Assembly (NCBI RefSeq): GCF_008364825.1
Contig: NZ_VTTO01000023.1
Coordinates: 1 to 64,000, forward strand
Direction: 5' to 3'
DNA: 64,000 nucleotides
DNA from: Azospirillum sp. B21
GTDB lineage: Bacteria > Pseudomonadota > Alphaproteobacteria > Azospirillales > Azospirillaceae
The position numbers and the translations under genes were made by a program. Below, one piece after another: positions 45,128-52,558 of the stretch; within the stretch, counting starts at the first letter, position 1, and each line of letters starts with the position of its first letter. The notes beneath the pieces were generated by a model. That model saw nothing but the letters and a program-made list of their open reading frames with translations. It searched no databases and had not been told where the DNA came from.

Positions 45128-46024
45128 TCAGGGTGTCCCGGTACGCTCCTGTTCGCTCCAACGCAGCGGGATCGCGGCCTTCCGCCGCCACCCGCGCTCT
45201 ACATGCAGGCTCCAGCTTCGCTGTGCGTGGGGGAGTTCGGGGTCGGGCTGCCAATCGATGCCGGCCGCCCCGGTCAGGTGCAGCACGTCGCCGCTGGCGA
45301 CATCGACCAGCAGCAACCCGGCGCGCGGGTTCAGCACCATGTTGCCCAGCGTGTTGAAATAGCGGTTGCCGGCATAGTCCGGCACGATCAGCCGGTCGCC
45401 GTCGATGCGGATGAAGCCGGCCGGCCCACCCCGGTGCGACACGTCCAGCCGGCCATCCTTCCCCGCTGACGAGGTGGATGCGATGAAGGCGGTGTCCGCC
45501 GCACCGATCAGGCGCCGTGCCTCTCCGTCCAATCCGGACAGTGCTTCCACCGCTCCGGCGGGGGAGGGGGGTGCGGCCTCCACCCGGCGCACATGGATGT
45601 ATTGCGGGCAGTTGCCGAAGCTCTCCTCCACCCCTATCGCAAAGGCCTGCCCGTCGCGCGCCGCCACCCGGCCGTTCACCCGGTTGCGGCGGCGGGTGCC
45701 GAGGTCGATTCCCAGCGCCGCCACCGGCTCCCCGACCGCCGGCCCGGCCGGCCAGGGTTGCCACGCGCCAACCTCCGGCCGCACCCACAGCGTCCGCGGA
45801 TCGGCCGCGGCGACGAAGCCGGGGGCGCCGGTCAGCACGCCGGCTGACGGGTCGCCGGCCTCGTCCCGTGCGGCGACCAGCAGCCAGGGCAGCAGCGGAT
45901 AGAACTCCTGGTGCTGGGGGATCAGCCGGTCGCGGATCGGCGCCGACGGCACGCGGAACCCGGCCCGCGCCTGCGCCTCCCGCTCGCCGGTATGGAAGGG
46001 ATCGGGGATGCGGTCCTGGTCCAT
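45128..46024 (-). CDS. Pyridoxamine-phosphate-oxidase-family FMN protein
   Basis: A 298-residue protein in which the C-terminal half is a split-barrel PPOX-like flavin domain: AADTAFIASTSSAGKDGRLDVSHRGGPAGFIRIDGDRLIVPDYAGNRYFNTLGNMVLNPRAGLLLVDVASGD. Residues 1-150 are less typical and include RIPDPFHTGEREAQARAGF, also seen in this group of long PPOX proteins. Probably an F420- or FMN-dependent oxidoreductase; true PdxH is unlikely. It starts 36 bases downstream of a GST gene on the same strand, likely one operon controlled by the divergent LysR gene. Confidence 0.82.
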   Translation of the reverse strand: MDQDRIPDPFHTGEREAQARAGFRVPSAPIRDRLIPQHQEFYPLLPWLLVAARDEAGDPSAGVLTGAPGFVAAADPRTLWVRPEVGAWQPWPAGPAVGEPVAALGIDLGTRRRNRVNGRVAARDGQAFAIGVEESFGNCPQYIHVRRVEAAPPSPAGAVEALSGLDGEARRLIGAADTAFIASTSSAGKDGRLDVSHRGGPAGFIRIDGDRLIVPDYAGNRYFNTLGNMVLNPRAGLLLVDVASGDVLHLTGAAGIDWQPDPELPHAQRSWSLHVERGWRRKAAIPLRWSEQERTGTP

Positions 46025-46060
46025 GGCCGTGCTCCTTTGTTCGGAATGGCGGGAAGGCGT

Positions 46061-46693
46061 TCAGGCGGATTGCGGGATGGCGCTCTGGGGCATCGGGGTC
46101 AGAGCCGGGATCGCCTCCACCCGCTCCAGCCAGCGGCGGACCGCCGGATAGGGATCGAGCGGGATGTGCCCTTCCGGGGCGCGGGCGACATAGGCGTAGC
46201 AGGCGATGTCGGCGATGGTCGGCCGCTCCGCCGCCAGCCAGTCGCGGCCGGCCAGATGACCGTCCATGAAGCGCAGGACGCGCTCCGCAATTCTCTGTGC
46301 ATCGGTCAGCGAACCGGCCCCGCCCCACAGCGTCAGGATGCGCGCCAGCGCTGGCCCGAAGCGCAGGTCGCCGGATGCGATCGACAGCCAGCGCTGCACC
46401 TGCGCCGCCTCTTCCGGCGCCTTCGGTTTCCAATGGCCGGAACCGTCGTAGCGGTCGGCGAGATAGACGAGGATTGCGACGGAGTCCGGCAGGACGAGGT
46501 CGCCGTCGACCAGCACCGGGATCTGCCCGAAGGGATTCAGGGCGAGGAAGGTCTCCGATTTCCGCACCTCGGCATTCGCATCGACGTAACGGTATGGCAG
46601 GCCGAGGATGTTCAGGAATGCCTCCACCCGGTGGGCATGGCCCGACAGCGGCGTGCCGTAGAGCGTGATGGCGGGTTGGGTGCTGATGCTCAT
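46061..46693 (-). CDS. Glutathione S-transferase family protein
   Basis: A 210-residue GST. The thioredoxin-fold domain begins ITLYGTPLSGHAHRVEAFLNILGLPY, with the glutathione-binding motif GQIPVLVDGDLVLPDSVAILVYLADRY. The helical C-terminal domain has WLAAERPTIADIACYAYVARAPEG, the conserved N-capping box. The ATG at 46693 follows GAGGAGCCC and gives a normal-length protein; a longer frame to 46735 is rejected. It is divergent from a LysR gene and upstream of the PPOX gene, suggesting an oxidative or xenobiotic stress operon. Confidence 0.92.
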   Translation of the reverse strand: MSISTQPAITLYGTPLSGHAHRVEAFLNILGLPYRYVDANAEVRKSETFLALNPFGQIPVLVDGDLVLPDSVAILVYLADRYDGSGHWKPKAPEEAAQVQRWLSIASGDLRFGPALARILTLWGGAGSLTDAQRIAERVLRFMDGHLAGRDWLAAERPTIADIACYAYVARAPEGHIPLDPYPAVRRWLERVEAIPALTPMPQSAIPQSA

Positions 46694-46801
46694 GACAGGG
46701 CTCCTCTCTCTCGGATCGCGGATGCCCATAGCCAACCACTTGCATCCCGGCGCAGGAATGCGCTTTGATCAAAAGGCACTCTTTCGGAAAACGGAATAAT
46801 C

Positions 46802-47701
46802 GTGGACCGGCTGGACGAACTGGCGATCTTCGTCGCGATCCTGGAGGCCGGCAGCCTCGCCGGGGCGGCCAAGCGGCTGCGGCGGTCGGCGCCCGCCGTC
46901 ACCCGCGCCCTGTCGGGGCTGGAGGAGCGGCTGGGCCTGCGGCTGATCGAGCGGACCACCCGCAACCTCGCCCCCACCGACGCCGGGCGTCGGCTGGCGG
47001 AGCAGGCGCGCCGGCTGCTGGCCGACTATGACGAGGCGCTGGCCGCCACCGGCACCGACCGGCCGTTGCGCGGGCGGTTGCGCGTCACCGCTCCGGTGAT
47101 GTTCGGGCGCAAGCATGTGACGCCGCTGGTCCTCGACTTCATGCGAGCCTTCCCCGACATCCGGGTCGAGCTGGTGCTGTCCGACGGCAATCTCGACCTG
47201 ATCGAGGAGGAGTTGGACGTCGCCATCCGCATCGGTCCGCTGCCCGACTCCGGCCTCGTCGCCCGGCGGGTGGGGCAGGTCGCGCGCTATCTGGTCGCCA
47301 GCCCCGGCTATCTGGAGCGTCGCGGCACGCTCTCGATGCCGGAGGATCTGGCCGGCCACGACATCATCCTGTCGACCGCCCGTCCCGGTCCGCCGGACTG
47401 GCGCTTTCTGGTCGACGGGCGGGAGCGGGTGGTGCGGGTCACCCCGCGGCTGGCGGTCAGCCACATCGAGCCGGCCCTGCTCGCCGCGCGGGACGGGCAT
47501 GGCATCGCCCGGCCGCTGTCCTACCAGGCGGCCGACGACATCGCCGCCGGAACCCTTGTGCGCCTGATGCCGCATGCCGAACCGGCGCCACTGCCGGTCC
47601 ATGTCGTGGTGCCGACGGCCCGGCTGATGCCCGGCCGGGTGCGCGCCTTCCTCGATCATGCGGTGCAAGGGCTGTCGACGCTCACCGTGCTGCGAAGCTG
47701 A
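46802..47701 (+). CDS. LysR-family regulator of the adjacent GST-PPOX operon
   Basis: A 299-residue LysR-type regulator with a GTG start at 46802. The HTH lies at 6-45 in LAIFVAILEAGSLAGAAKRLRRSAPAVTRALSGLEERLGLRLI, and the effector domain follows from RLRVTAPVMFGRKHV. It lies head-to-head with the GST gene with about 108 bases between; LysR regulators usually act on the divergent neighbour. The intervening sequence is rather A/T-rich just before its start (CTCTTTCGGAAAACGGAATAAT). Confidence 0.88.
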   Translation: MDRLDELAIFVAILEAGSLAGAAKRLRRSAPAVTRALSGLEERLGLRLIERTTRNLAPTDAGRRLAEQARRLLADYDEALAATGTDRPLRGRLRVTAPVMFGRKHVTPLVLDFMRAFPDIRVELVLSDGNLDLIEEELDVAIRIGPLPDSGLVARRVGQVARYLVASPGYLERRGTLSMPEDLAGHDIILSTARPGPPDWRFLVDGRERVVRVTPRLAVSHIEPALLAARDGHGIARPLSYQAADDIAAGTLVRLMPHAEPAPLPVHVVVPTARLMPGRVRAFLDHAVQGLSTLTVLRS

Positions 47702-47723
47702 GCGCAGGGCTTTGGCCGGAGGA

Positions 47724-48734
47724 TCAAGGCTCGCGGACGACGCGGAATCCGTAGGCGGCATATCCGCTCTCCGCCCCATCCACCCGCCGCACGGCGGAGC
47801 GGACATAGCGCGGGTGGCTGTGCCATGACCCACCACGCATCGTCCGACGCGGGCAATTTCGCCCGGCCTCTTCGGAATCCGCGGATCCGTCCGCCGCGCA
47901 ATCCTCCACCCATTGCCAGACATTGCCCAGCATGTCGTAAAGGCCGAAGCCGTTGGGCCGATAGCTGCCGACGGGGGCGGTGAACAGGGCGCCGTCGCGG
48001 CAGTTCGCCACCTCCCAATCGGTGAAGCGGTCCTTGGCGCTCAGGTCGGCGCCGTTTGCCGCGTCGCATCCCGTCGCAGGGTCGTCGCCCCACCAGCGGG
48101 CGGTCCGGGTGCCGGCACGGGCCGCATACTCCCATTCCTCTCCCGTCGGCAGGCGATAGGCGTGGCCGGTCCGGCGGCTGAGCCAGTCCACATAGGCCTG
48201 GGCGTCGTGCCAGCTGATGCAGACGGCCGGGTCGCGGTCCGTCTGGTCGAATCCAGGCCGGCGCCAGGAAAAATGCCAGCGCGGCAGCAGCTCGGTCTCG
48301 CCGGTGTAGCCGCGGCAAATGGTCCGTGACCGGTAACCGCTGTCTTCGACGAAGCGGGCGTACTCGCCGCGGGTGACCGGATATTTGCCGAGCGCGAACG
48401 GGTGCCGGATCGACACCGTCCGTTGCGGCGACTCCTCCGGAAAGCGTTCCGCCTCCGTCTCCGGCGCACCCTGCAGGTAGCTGCCGGCCGGCACCGTCAC
48501 CAACACCGGCGCGTCGGGATGGTCCCAGATCTCGCGCGCCGGGCCGGCAGCCTGCCAGCCTTGAAAAGCAGCCAGCCGCTCGTCGCGCCATCCGGTCAGA
48601 TCCTCCGGTTCGGCCCGGCGCCAGGCGGTCAGCCCGGCCAGCAGAAGGATCAAGAGGGCCACGGCGCCCAGCGAACCGGGCAGGGCGCATCTCATGGTGC
48701 GGATGTCTTTTGCAAGAGAGGTGCAGTGGGTCAT
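47724..48734 (-). CDS. FGE-sulfatase-domain protein without the catalytic cysteines
   Basis: A 336-residue membrane-anchored or exported protein. A hydrophobic segment lies near residues 18-32 (GAVALLILLLAGLTAW). The rest is a formylglycine-generating-enzyme-like domain: GKYPVTRGEYARFVEDSGY, PAVCISWHDAQAYVDWLSRR, YRLPTGEEWEYAARAGTRT, GNVWQWVEDCAAD and MRGGSWHSHPRYVRSAVRR. The segment after GGSW lacks the two cysteines of true sulfatase-activating enzymes, and no sulfatase gene adjoins it, so it is not expected to make formylglycine. Similar domains serve in iron-dependent oxygenases and in binding roles. The start is uncertain; 48734 follows GGGGAAATGACGGG, and 48695 also gives a signal. Confidence 0.8.
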   Translation of the reverse strand: MTHCTSLAKDIRTMRCALPGSLGAVALLILLLAGLTAWRRAEPEDLTGWRDERLAAFQGWQAAGPAREIWDHPDAPVLVTVPAGSYLQGAPETEAERFPEESPQRTVSIRHPFALGKYPVTRGEYARFVEDSGYRSRTICRGYTGETELLPRWHFSWRRPGFDQTDRDPAVCISWHDAQAYVDWLSRRTGHAYRLPTGEEWEYAARAGTRTARWWGDDPATGCDAANGADLSAKDRFTDWEVANCRDGALFTAPVGSYRPNGFGLYDMLGNVWQWVEDCAADGSADSEEAGRNCPRRTMRGGSWHSHPRYVRSAVRRVDGAESGYAAYGFRVVREP

Positions 48735-48937
48735 CCCGTCATTTCCCCGGTGCAACCCGTTCCCGGCAACCGTGCGTCCGTGTCCTGGTCGGGGCACCTC
48801 CCGCCCGGTCCGGCAGCCGAGGGACCGTCCGCCTGTGCCATCGGGGTAGGTCGAAAGCGGTGGGGCGTCGAAAGCGTGGCCGCCCTGTTGGTGCGGGCAG
48901 ACGTTCAACGGAACTTTGACACCACAGGAGCATACTC

Positions 48938-49459
48938 ATGGCCGCCTATCCCGCGGATCTCACGCGCGCGCTGTTCGTCACCGGTCTGCGCAACGCCCAT
49001 GCGGTCGAACAGCAGGCGCTTGCGCTGATGGACCGCCAGCTTGACCGTCTGGTGAATTACCCGGAAGTCTCCGACCATCTGCGCATGCACCGCGGCGAGA
49101 CCGAGGCGCAGATCACCCGTCTCGACCAGATTCTGGACCAGTTGCAGGAAAGCCATTCGGGCCTGAAGGACACCGCCCTGTCGATCATGGGCAATCTGGC
49201 CGCGCTGGGCCACAGCTTCGCCGAGGACGAAATCCTCAAGAACTCCTTCGCCAACTATGCCTTCGAGAATTTCGAGGTGGCGAGCTACCGGTCGTTGCTG
49301 ACGGTGGCGGATGCCGGCAACTTCGCCTTCGCCGTCCCGCTTCTGCAGACCTCGCTGCGCGAGGAGGAGGCGATGGCCTCCTGGGTGATCGAGAATGTGC
49401 CGACCCTGACCCTGAAATACCTGTCGCTGAAAGCTGCCGACCAGACCGCCGGCCGCTGA
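48938..49459 (+). CDS. Ferritin-like DUF892 protein
   Basis: A 173-residue four-helix protein of the DUF892 (YciE-like) ferritin superfamily. ALFVTGLRNAHAVEQQALALMDRQL, YPEVSDHLRMHRGETEAQITRLDQILDQL and FENFEVASYRSLLTVADAG carry the Glu/His residues expected at the di-iron site, and it ends in TSLREEEAMASWVIENVPTLTLKYL. It is often induced under stress and may store or detoxify iron or peroxide. ATG 48938 follows CAGGAGC. A strong terminator follows at 49488, so it is a single-gene unit. Confidence 0.88.
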   Translation: MAAYPADLTRALFVTGLRNAHAVEQQALALMDRQLDRLVNYPEVSDHLRMHRGETEAQITRLDQILDQLQESHSGLKDTALSIMGNLAALGHSFAEDEILKNSFANYAFENFEVASYRSLLTVADAGNFAFAVPLLQTSLREEEAMASWVIENVPTLTLKYLSLKAADQTAGR

Positions 49460-49487
49460 CGCCGGACCCGATCCGCCCGCAATGAGG

Positions 49488-49522
49488 CGGCCGGGGAAGA
49501 CAGGCTCTTCCCCGGCCGTTTT
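49488..49522 (+). terminator. Strong intrinsic terminator
   Basis: A perfect 13-bp stem CGGCCGGGGAAGA/TCTTCCCCGGCCG with loop CAGGC ends in TTTT. It closes the DUF892 gene. Confidence 0.92.
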
Positions 49523-49555
49523 CCGTTGCATCCCGTCCGTGACACCGGGCGGAAT

Positions 49556-49723
49556 TCAGACGTCGTAGATCGGGCCGGGGGTCTTCTTGTTGGCGCCGCC
49601 GGCCTGTTCCTCCGCTTTCTCGGTCAGCGTCTTGTCACGGTCCTGGTCGGTGCCCGCAGTGGACGGCTTGCCGGCCTTGGCCTGATCGCTTTCCGGTTTT
49701 TCCTGCTTGGATGCATCGTTCAT
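49556..49723 (-). CDS. Small hydrophilic protein
   Basis: A 55-residue, very polar protein: MNDASKQEKPESDQAKAGKP at the start and ANKKTPGPIYDV at the end, rich in Lys, Glu, Asp and Gln and probably unfolded. The start at 49723 follows GGGAGCAACC. Small hydrophilic proteins of this type with a PGPIYD-like tail are common near stress genes in alphaproteobacteria; I cannot name a family. It lies between the ferritin-like gene and a lipoprotein gene, pointing towards the former's terminator. Confidence 0.6.
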   Translation of the reverse strand: MNDASKQEKPESDQAKAGKPSTAGTDQDRDKTLTEKAEEQAGGANKKTPGPIYDV

Positions 49724-49910
49724 CGTGGTTGCTCCCGGTTGTGACGATGCCTTCCCAACAGCGCAGGGGCGCAGCCGTTGCCGACGATCCGTCACCGGAC
49801 ATCGCGGCACCGCAATGCAGCCTTCCGGCCTTGTCCGGATTTTGCCCGGTGACGAGCAGGCTTGCTTTGCCGTAAGAGACAGGGCGGGTCTCAAAACGGA
49901 TGGATCCCCC

Positions 49911-50684
49911 GTGCTCAGATCGGTTTCCCTTTGCCTGTTCGTCGCCGCGGCCGGCGCTCTTGCGGGCTGCACCTCCGACTATTCCCCCAACACCTACTCC
50001 TCCAGCGCGGTCCAGCAGGCCAACAAGGTGGAGCCGGCGGTCGTGGTCGGATTCCGTCAGGTGGCGATCAGCGCCAACGGCACGGTCGGCGCCGTCAGCG
50101 GCGGGGCGGCCGGCGGCATCCTGGGGGCGCAGGTCGGCTCCGGCGGCATGAACGCCGCGCTGGGCACCGTCGGCGGCACGGCGATCGGCGGACTGCTGGG
50201 CACGGCGATGGAGCATATCGCCGGCGACACCACCGGCTGGGAATACATCGTCCGCAAATCCAACGGCGACCTGCTGTCGCTGACCCAGAAGGAACCGCAG
50301 CCACTGCCCATCGGCCAGAAGGTTCTGGTCATCACCGGCAGCCAGGCCCGCATCGTGCCAGACTATTCGTCGCCCGCAGAGTCCGCGGCCGTCAAAGCCG
50401 ATTCGGCCAAGACGGAGGCCGCGGTGGAGCCCCCGAAGCCGGAAACGCCGAAATCGGACATCAGGGCGGTGCCGCTCGCCCCGCCCCCCGCATCCGCCGC
50501 GTCCGAATCCGCCGCCGGGCCCGCGCCGTCCAGCGGCGGCGGCCCCATTCGCCTGACCGCACCCACCGACAACGCTCCTACCGACAACGCCCCTGCCGGC
50601 AATGCCCCGGCGCCTGTGGTTTCGGCCCCGCCCTCCGACCCTCTTCCGGCTCCCGTTTCGGCAGAGTCGAAGCCGGCCGAGTAG
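49911..50684 (+). CDS. SlyB-like glycine-zipper lipoprotein
   Basis: A 257-residue outer-membrane lipoprotein. A GTG start at 49911 gives LRSVSLCLFVAAAGALAGCTS with a lipobox whose Cys is at residue 20. Then comes VEPAVVVGFRQVAISANGTVGAVSGGAAGGILGAQVG, with glycine-zipper repeats typical of the SlyB/17-kDa-antigen family, and the conserved WEYIVRKSNGDLLSLTQ. The last 120 residues are proline- and alanine-rich and probably disordered, longer than in enterobacterial SlyB. It likely helps keep the outer membrane intact. The Shine-Dalgarno before the GTG is weak; other starts are possible. Confidence 0.8.
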   Translation: MLRSVSLCLFVAAAGALAGCTSDYSPNTYSSSAVQQANKVEPAVVVGFRQVAISANGTVGAVSGGAAGGILGAQVGSGGMNAALGTVGGTAIGGLLGTAMEHIAGDTTGWEYIVRKSNGDLLSLTQKEPQPLPIGQKVLVITGSQARIVPDYSSPAESAAVKADSAKTEAAVEPPKPETPKSDIRAVPLAPPPASAASESAAGPAPSSGGGPIRLTAPTDNAPTDNAPAGNAPAPVVSAPPSDPLPAPVSAESKPAE

Positions 50685-50772
50685 CTCCATGCTTGTAGCT
50701 CCATACTTGTCCGAATGGACGGGATGGCGCACAGTCCGGTGATCCAACCGTAAGATCACCGGCCGAGGGTCC

Positions 50773-51297
50773 ATGTCCGCCGTCGATTCCGCACACAGCG
50801 CCGCCCCCACTCCGCCCGCCGCTCCCGCCCCCATTCCGGCAATGACCAGGGAGGAGTTGGAGGAGCTGATCCGCGAGGGGGTTCCCCTTGTCGGCAACTT
50901 CGGCATCGTCGTCGACAGCCTCGGCGCCGGCACGATCCGCCTGCGGCTGCCTTACAAGGACGATTTCGTCCGGCCCGGCGGCACCGTCACCGGCCCTGCC
51001 ATGTTCGGGCTGGCCGACGTTGCGCTCTATGGCGCGGTGCTGAGCCTGATCGGGCGGGTGGAACTGGCGGTGACCACCAGCATGACCATCAACTTCCTGC
51101 GCCGCCCGCCTCCCGTCGCCATCATCGCCGAGGCGCGCGTCCTGAAGCTGGGCAAGCGGCTGGCCTATGGCGAGATCCTGCTGTTCTCCGAAGGCGATCC
51201 GGAGCCGGTCGCGCATGTCACCGGCACCTACTCCATCCCCCCGCACGATCCCGTCACCGTTGCGGTATCTCATTACCGTGTGGATGGGGCCTCATAA
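50773..51297 (+). CDS. Hotdog-fold thioesterase (PaaI family)
   Basis: A 174-residue acyl-CoA thioesterase-like protein. VRPGGTVTGPAMFGLADVALYGAVLSLIG is the hotdog helix with the catalytic Asp in MFGLADV, and AVTTSMTINFLRRPPP with AEARVLKLGKRLAYGEI are core strands. The first 25 residues are Ala/Pro-rich. It probably hydrolyses an acyl or aryl thioester; the substrate is unknown. The end of its coding sequence holds the first of two unusual inverted repeats. Confidence 0.88.
   Translation: MSAVDSAHSAAPTPPAAPAPIPAMTREELEELIREGVPLVGNFGIVVDSLGAGTIRLRLPYKDDFVRPGGTVTGPAMFGLADVALYGAVLSLIGRVELAVTTSMTINFLRRPPPVAIIAEARVLKLGKRLAYGEILLFSEGDPEPVAHVTGTYSIPPHDPVTVAVSHYRVDGAS
51263..51278. promoter_or_regulatory. 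CGGTA inverted repeat, copy 1
   Basis: CGGTATCTCATTACCG, two 5-base arms with a 6-base centre, is inside the last codons of the thioesterase gene. A near-identical copy lies 67 bases downstream. Together they look like a binding site for a dimeric regulator, spaced by about six helical turns. Confidence 0.45.
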
Positions 51298-51329
51298 AAA
51301 TCTGTTTGCTATCAATGGGTTTGCTGAAG

Positions 51330-51345
51330 CGGTATCTAATTACCG
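51330..51345. promoter_or_regulatory. CGGTA inverted repeat, copy 2
   Basis: CGGTATCTAATTACCG differs from copy 1 at one base and continues with the same GTG. It ends 38 bases before the -35 box of the rplM promoter, so it is well placed to affect it. Confidence 0.5.
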
Positions 51346-51383
51346 TGACGGCAACATGCTGATTTAAAAGGGAAATTTTTCGG

Positions 51384-51412
51384 TTGACAGAGGTATGCCG
51401 CTGCCCTTAGAA
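51384..51412 (+). promoter_or_regulatory. Promoter of rplM-rpsI
   Basis: TTGACA at 51384-51389 and TTAGAA at 51407-51412 are separated by 17 bases, a near-consensus sigma-70 promoter about 70 bases before the rplM start, preceded by an A/T-rich UP-like stretch (AAAAGGGAAATTTTT). Confidence 0.75.
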
Positions 51413-51479
51413 AGCCGTCCGCTTCGGCGCCCCGGATTCGGCGGCCTGCCGATCCGTATTCGAAGAAACGAGTGTGGCG

Positions 51480-51944
51480 ATGAAGACCTTCAATCTGAAG
51501 CCGACCGATATCGAGAAGAAGTGGTACGTCGTCGACGCCGACGGCCTCGTTCTCGGCCGGCTCGCCAGCATCCTGGCGAACATCCTGCGTGGCAAGAACA
51601 AGCCGACCTACACCCCGCACATGGATTGCGGCGACCATGTCGTCGTGATCAATGCTGAGAAGGTGAAGCTGACCGGCAACAAGCGCGAAGCCGACATCTT
51701 CTACTGGCACACCGGCTATCCGGGCGGGATCAAGGGCCGTTCCAAGGGCCAGATCCTGGACGGCAAGTATCCGGAGCGTGTGATCGAGAAGGCCGTGGAG
51801 CGTATGGTTCCGCGCGGTCCGCTCGGCCGTCAGCAGATGACCCATCTCAAGGTCTACAAGGGCGCCACGCATCCGCACGATGCGCAGCAGCCGGTCGCCC
51901 TCGACATCGGCGCCCTGAACCCGAAGAATAAGCGGAGCGCGTAA
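51480..51944 (+). CDS. rplM: 50S ribosomal protein L13
   Basis: A 154-residue ribosomal protein that assembles early into the large subunit. The family opening KTFNLKPTDIEKKWYVVDADGLVLGRLAS and the nucleic-acid-binding IFYWHTGYPGGIKGR are clear. The start is ATG 51480, matching the conserved N-terminus; an in-frame GTG at 51474 would add two residues. rpsI follows after two bases, the usual L13-S9 pair. Confidence 0.98.
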   Translation: MKTFNLKPTDIEKKWYVVDADGLVLGRLASILANILRGKNKPTYTPHMDCGDHVVVINAEKVKLTGNKREADIFYWHTGYPGGIKGRSKGQILDGKYPERVIEKAVERMVPRGPLGRQQMTHLKVYKGATHPHDAQQPVALDIGALNPKNKRSA

Positions 51945-51946
51945 GC

Positions 51947-52435
51947 ATGGCTCAGGTCACCACCACCCTCTCCAGCCTTAAGGATCTGACGGGCGCCGCC
52001 GCCACCGCGACCGTCACCGAAGAGCTGGCCGCTCCGAAGCTGGACGCCCAGGGCCGCGCCTACGCCACCGGCAAGCGCAAGGACGCCGTCGCCCGCGTGT
52101 GGATCAAGCCGGGCACCGGCAAGGTCACCGTGAACGGCCGCGACCAGTCGGTCTACTTCGCCCGTCCGGTGCTGCGCATGATGATCGCCCAGCCGTTCGG
52201 CGTGACCGAGCGTCTGGACCAGTTCGACGTCGTCGCCACCGTCGCCGGTGGTGGTCTGTCGGGCCAGGCCGGTGCCGTCCGTCACGGCATCTCCAAGGCG
52301 CTGACCTACTTCGAGCCGGCCCTGCGCCCGCCGCTGAAGGCCGCCGGCTTCCTGACCCGCGACGCCCGTACGGTCGAGCGTAAGAAGTACGGCCGCGCCA
52401 AGGCCCGCCGCAGCTTCCAGTTCTCGAAGCGCTAA
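51947..52435 (+). CDS. rpsI: 30S ribosomal protein S9
   Basis: A 162-residue ribosomal protein. The first 35 residues are a variable alphaproteobacterial extension (AQVTTTLSSLKDLTGAAATATV); the conserved part begins at YATGKRKDAVARVWIKPG and ends with the basic RAKARRSFQFSKR whose last arginine reaches the tRNA in the ribosome. Coupled with rplM, it ends at a strong terminator. Confidence 0.98.
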   Translation: MAQVTTTLSSLKDLTGAAATATVTEELAAPKLDAQGRAYATGKRKDAVARVWIKPGTGKVTVNGRDQSVYFARPVLRMMIAQPFGVTERLDQFDVVATVAGGGLSGQAGAVRHGISKALTYFEPALRPPLKAAGFLTRDARTVERKKYGRAKARRSFQFSKR

Positions 52436-52470
52436 TCCCTACACGGGCCCGCGGCTTTACGGTACAAGCG

Positions 52471-52505
52471 AGGGGCGTCCCGAAAGGGGCGCCCCTTTCT
52501 TTTTG
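52471..52505 (+). terminator. Terminator of rplM-rpsI
   Basis: AGGGGCGTCC/GGGGCGCCCCT with loop CGAAA, allowing one G-U pair, is followed by TTCTTTTTG, 36 bases after rpsI. Confidence 0.9.
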
Positions 52506-52558
52506 TCCCGGTATCACCAATCAAGCGTTCCTCCCGTCAAGCGAAGGACATCGCCTCC

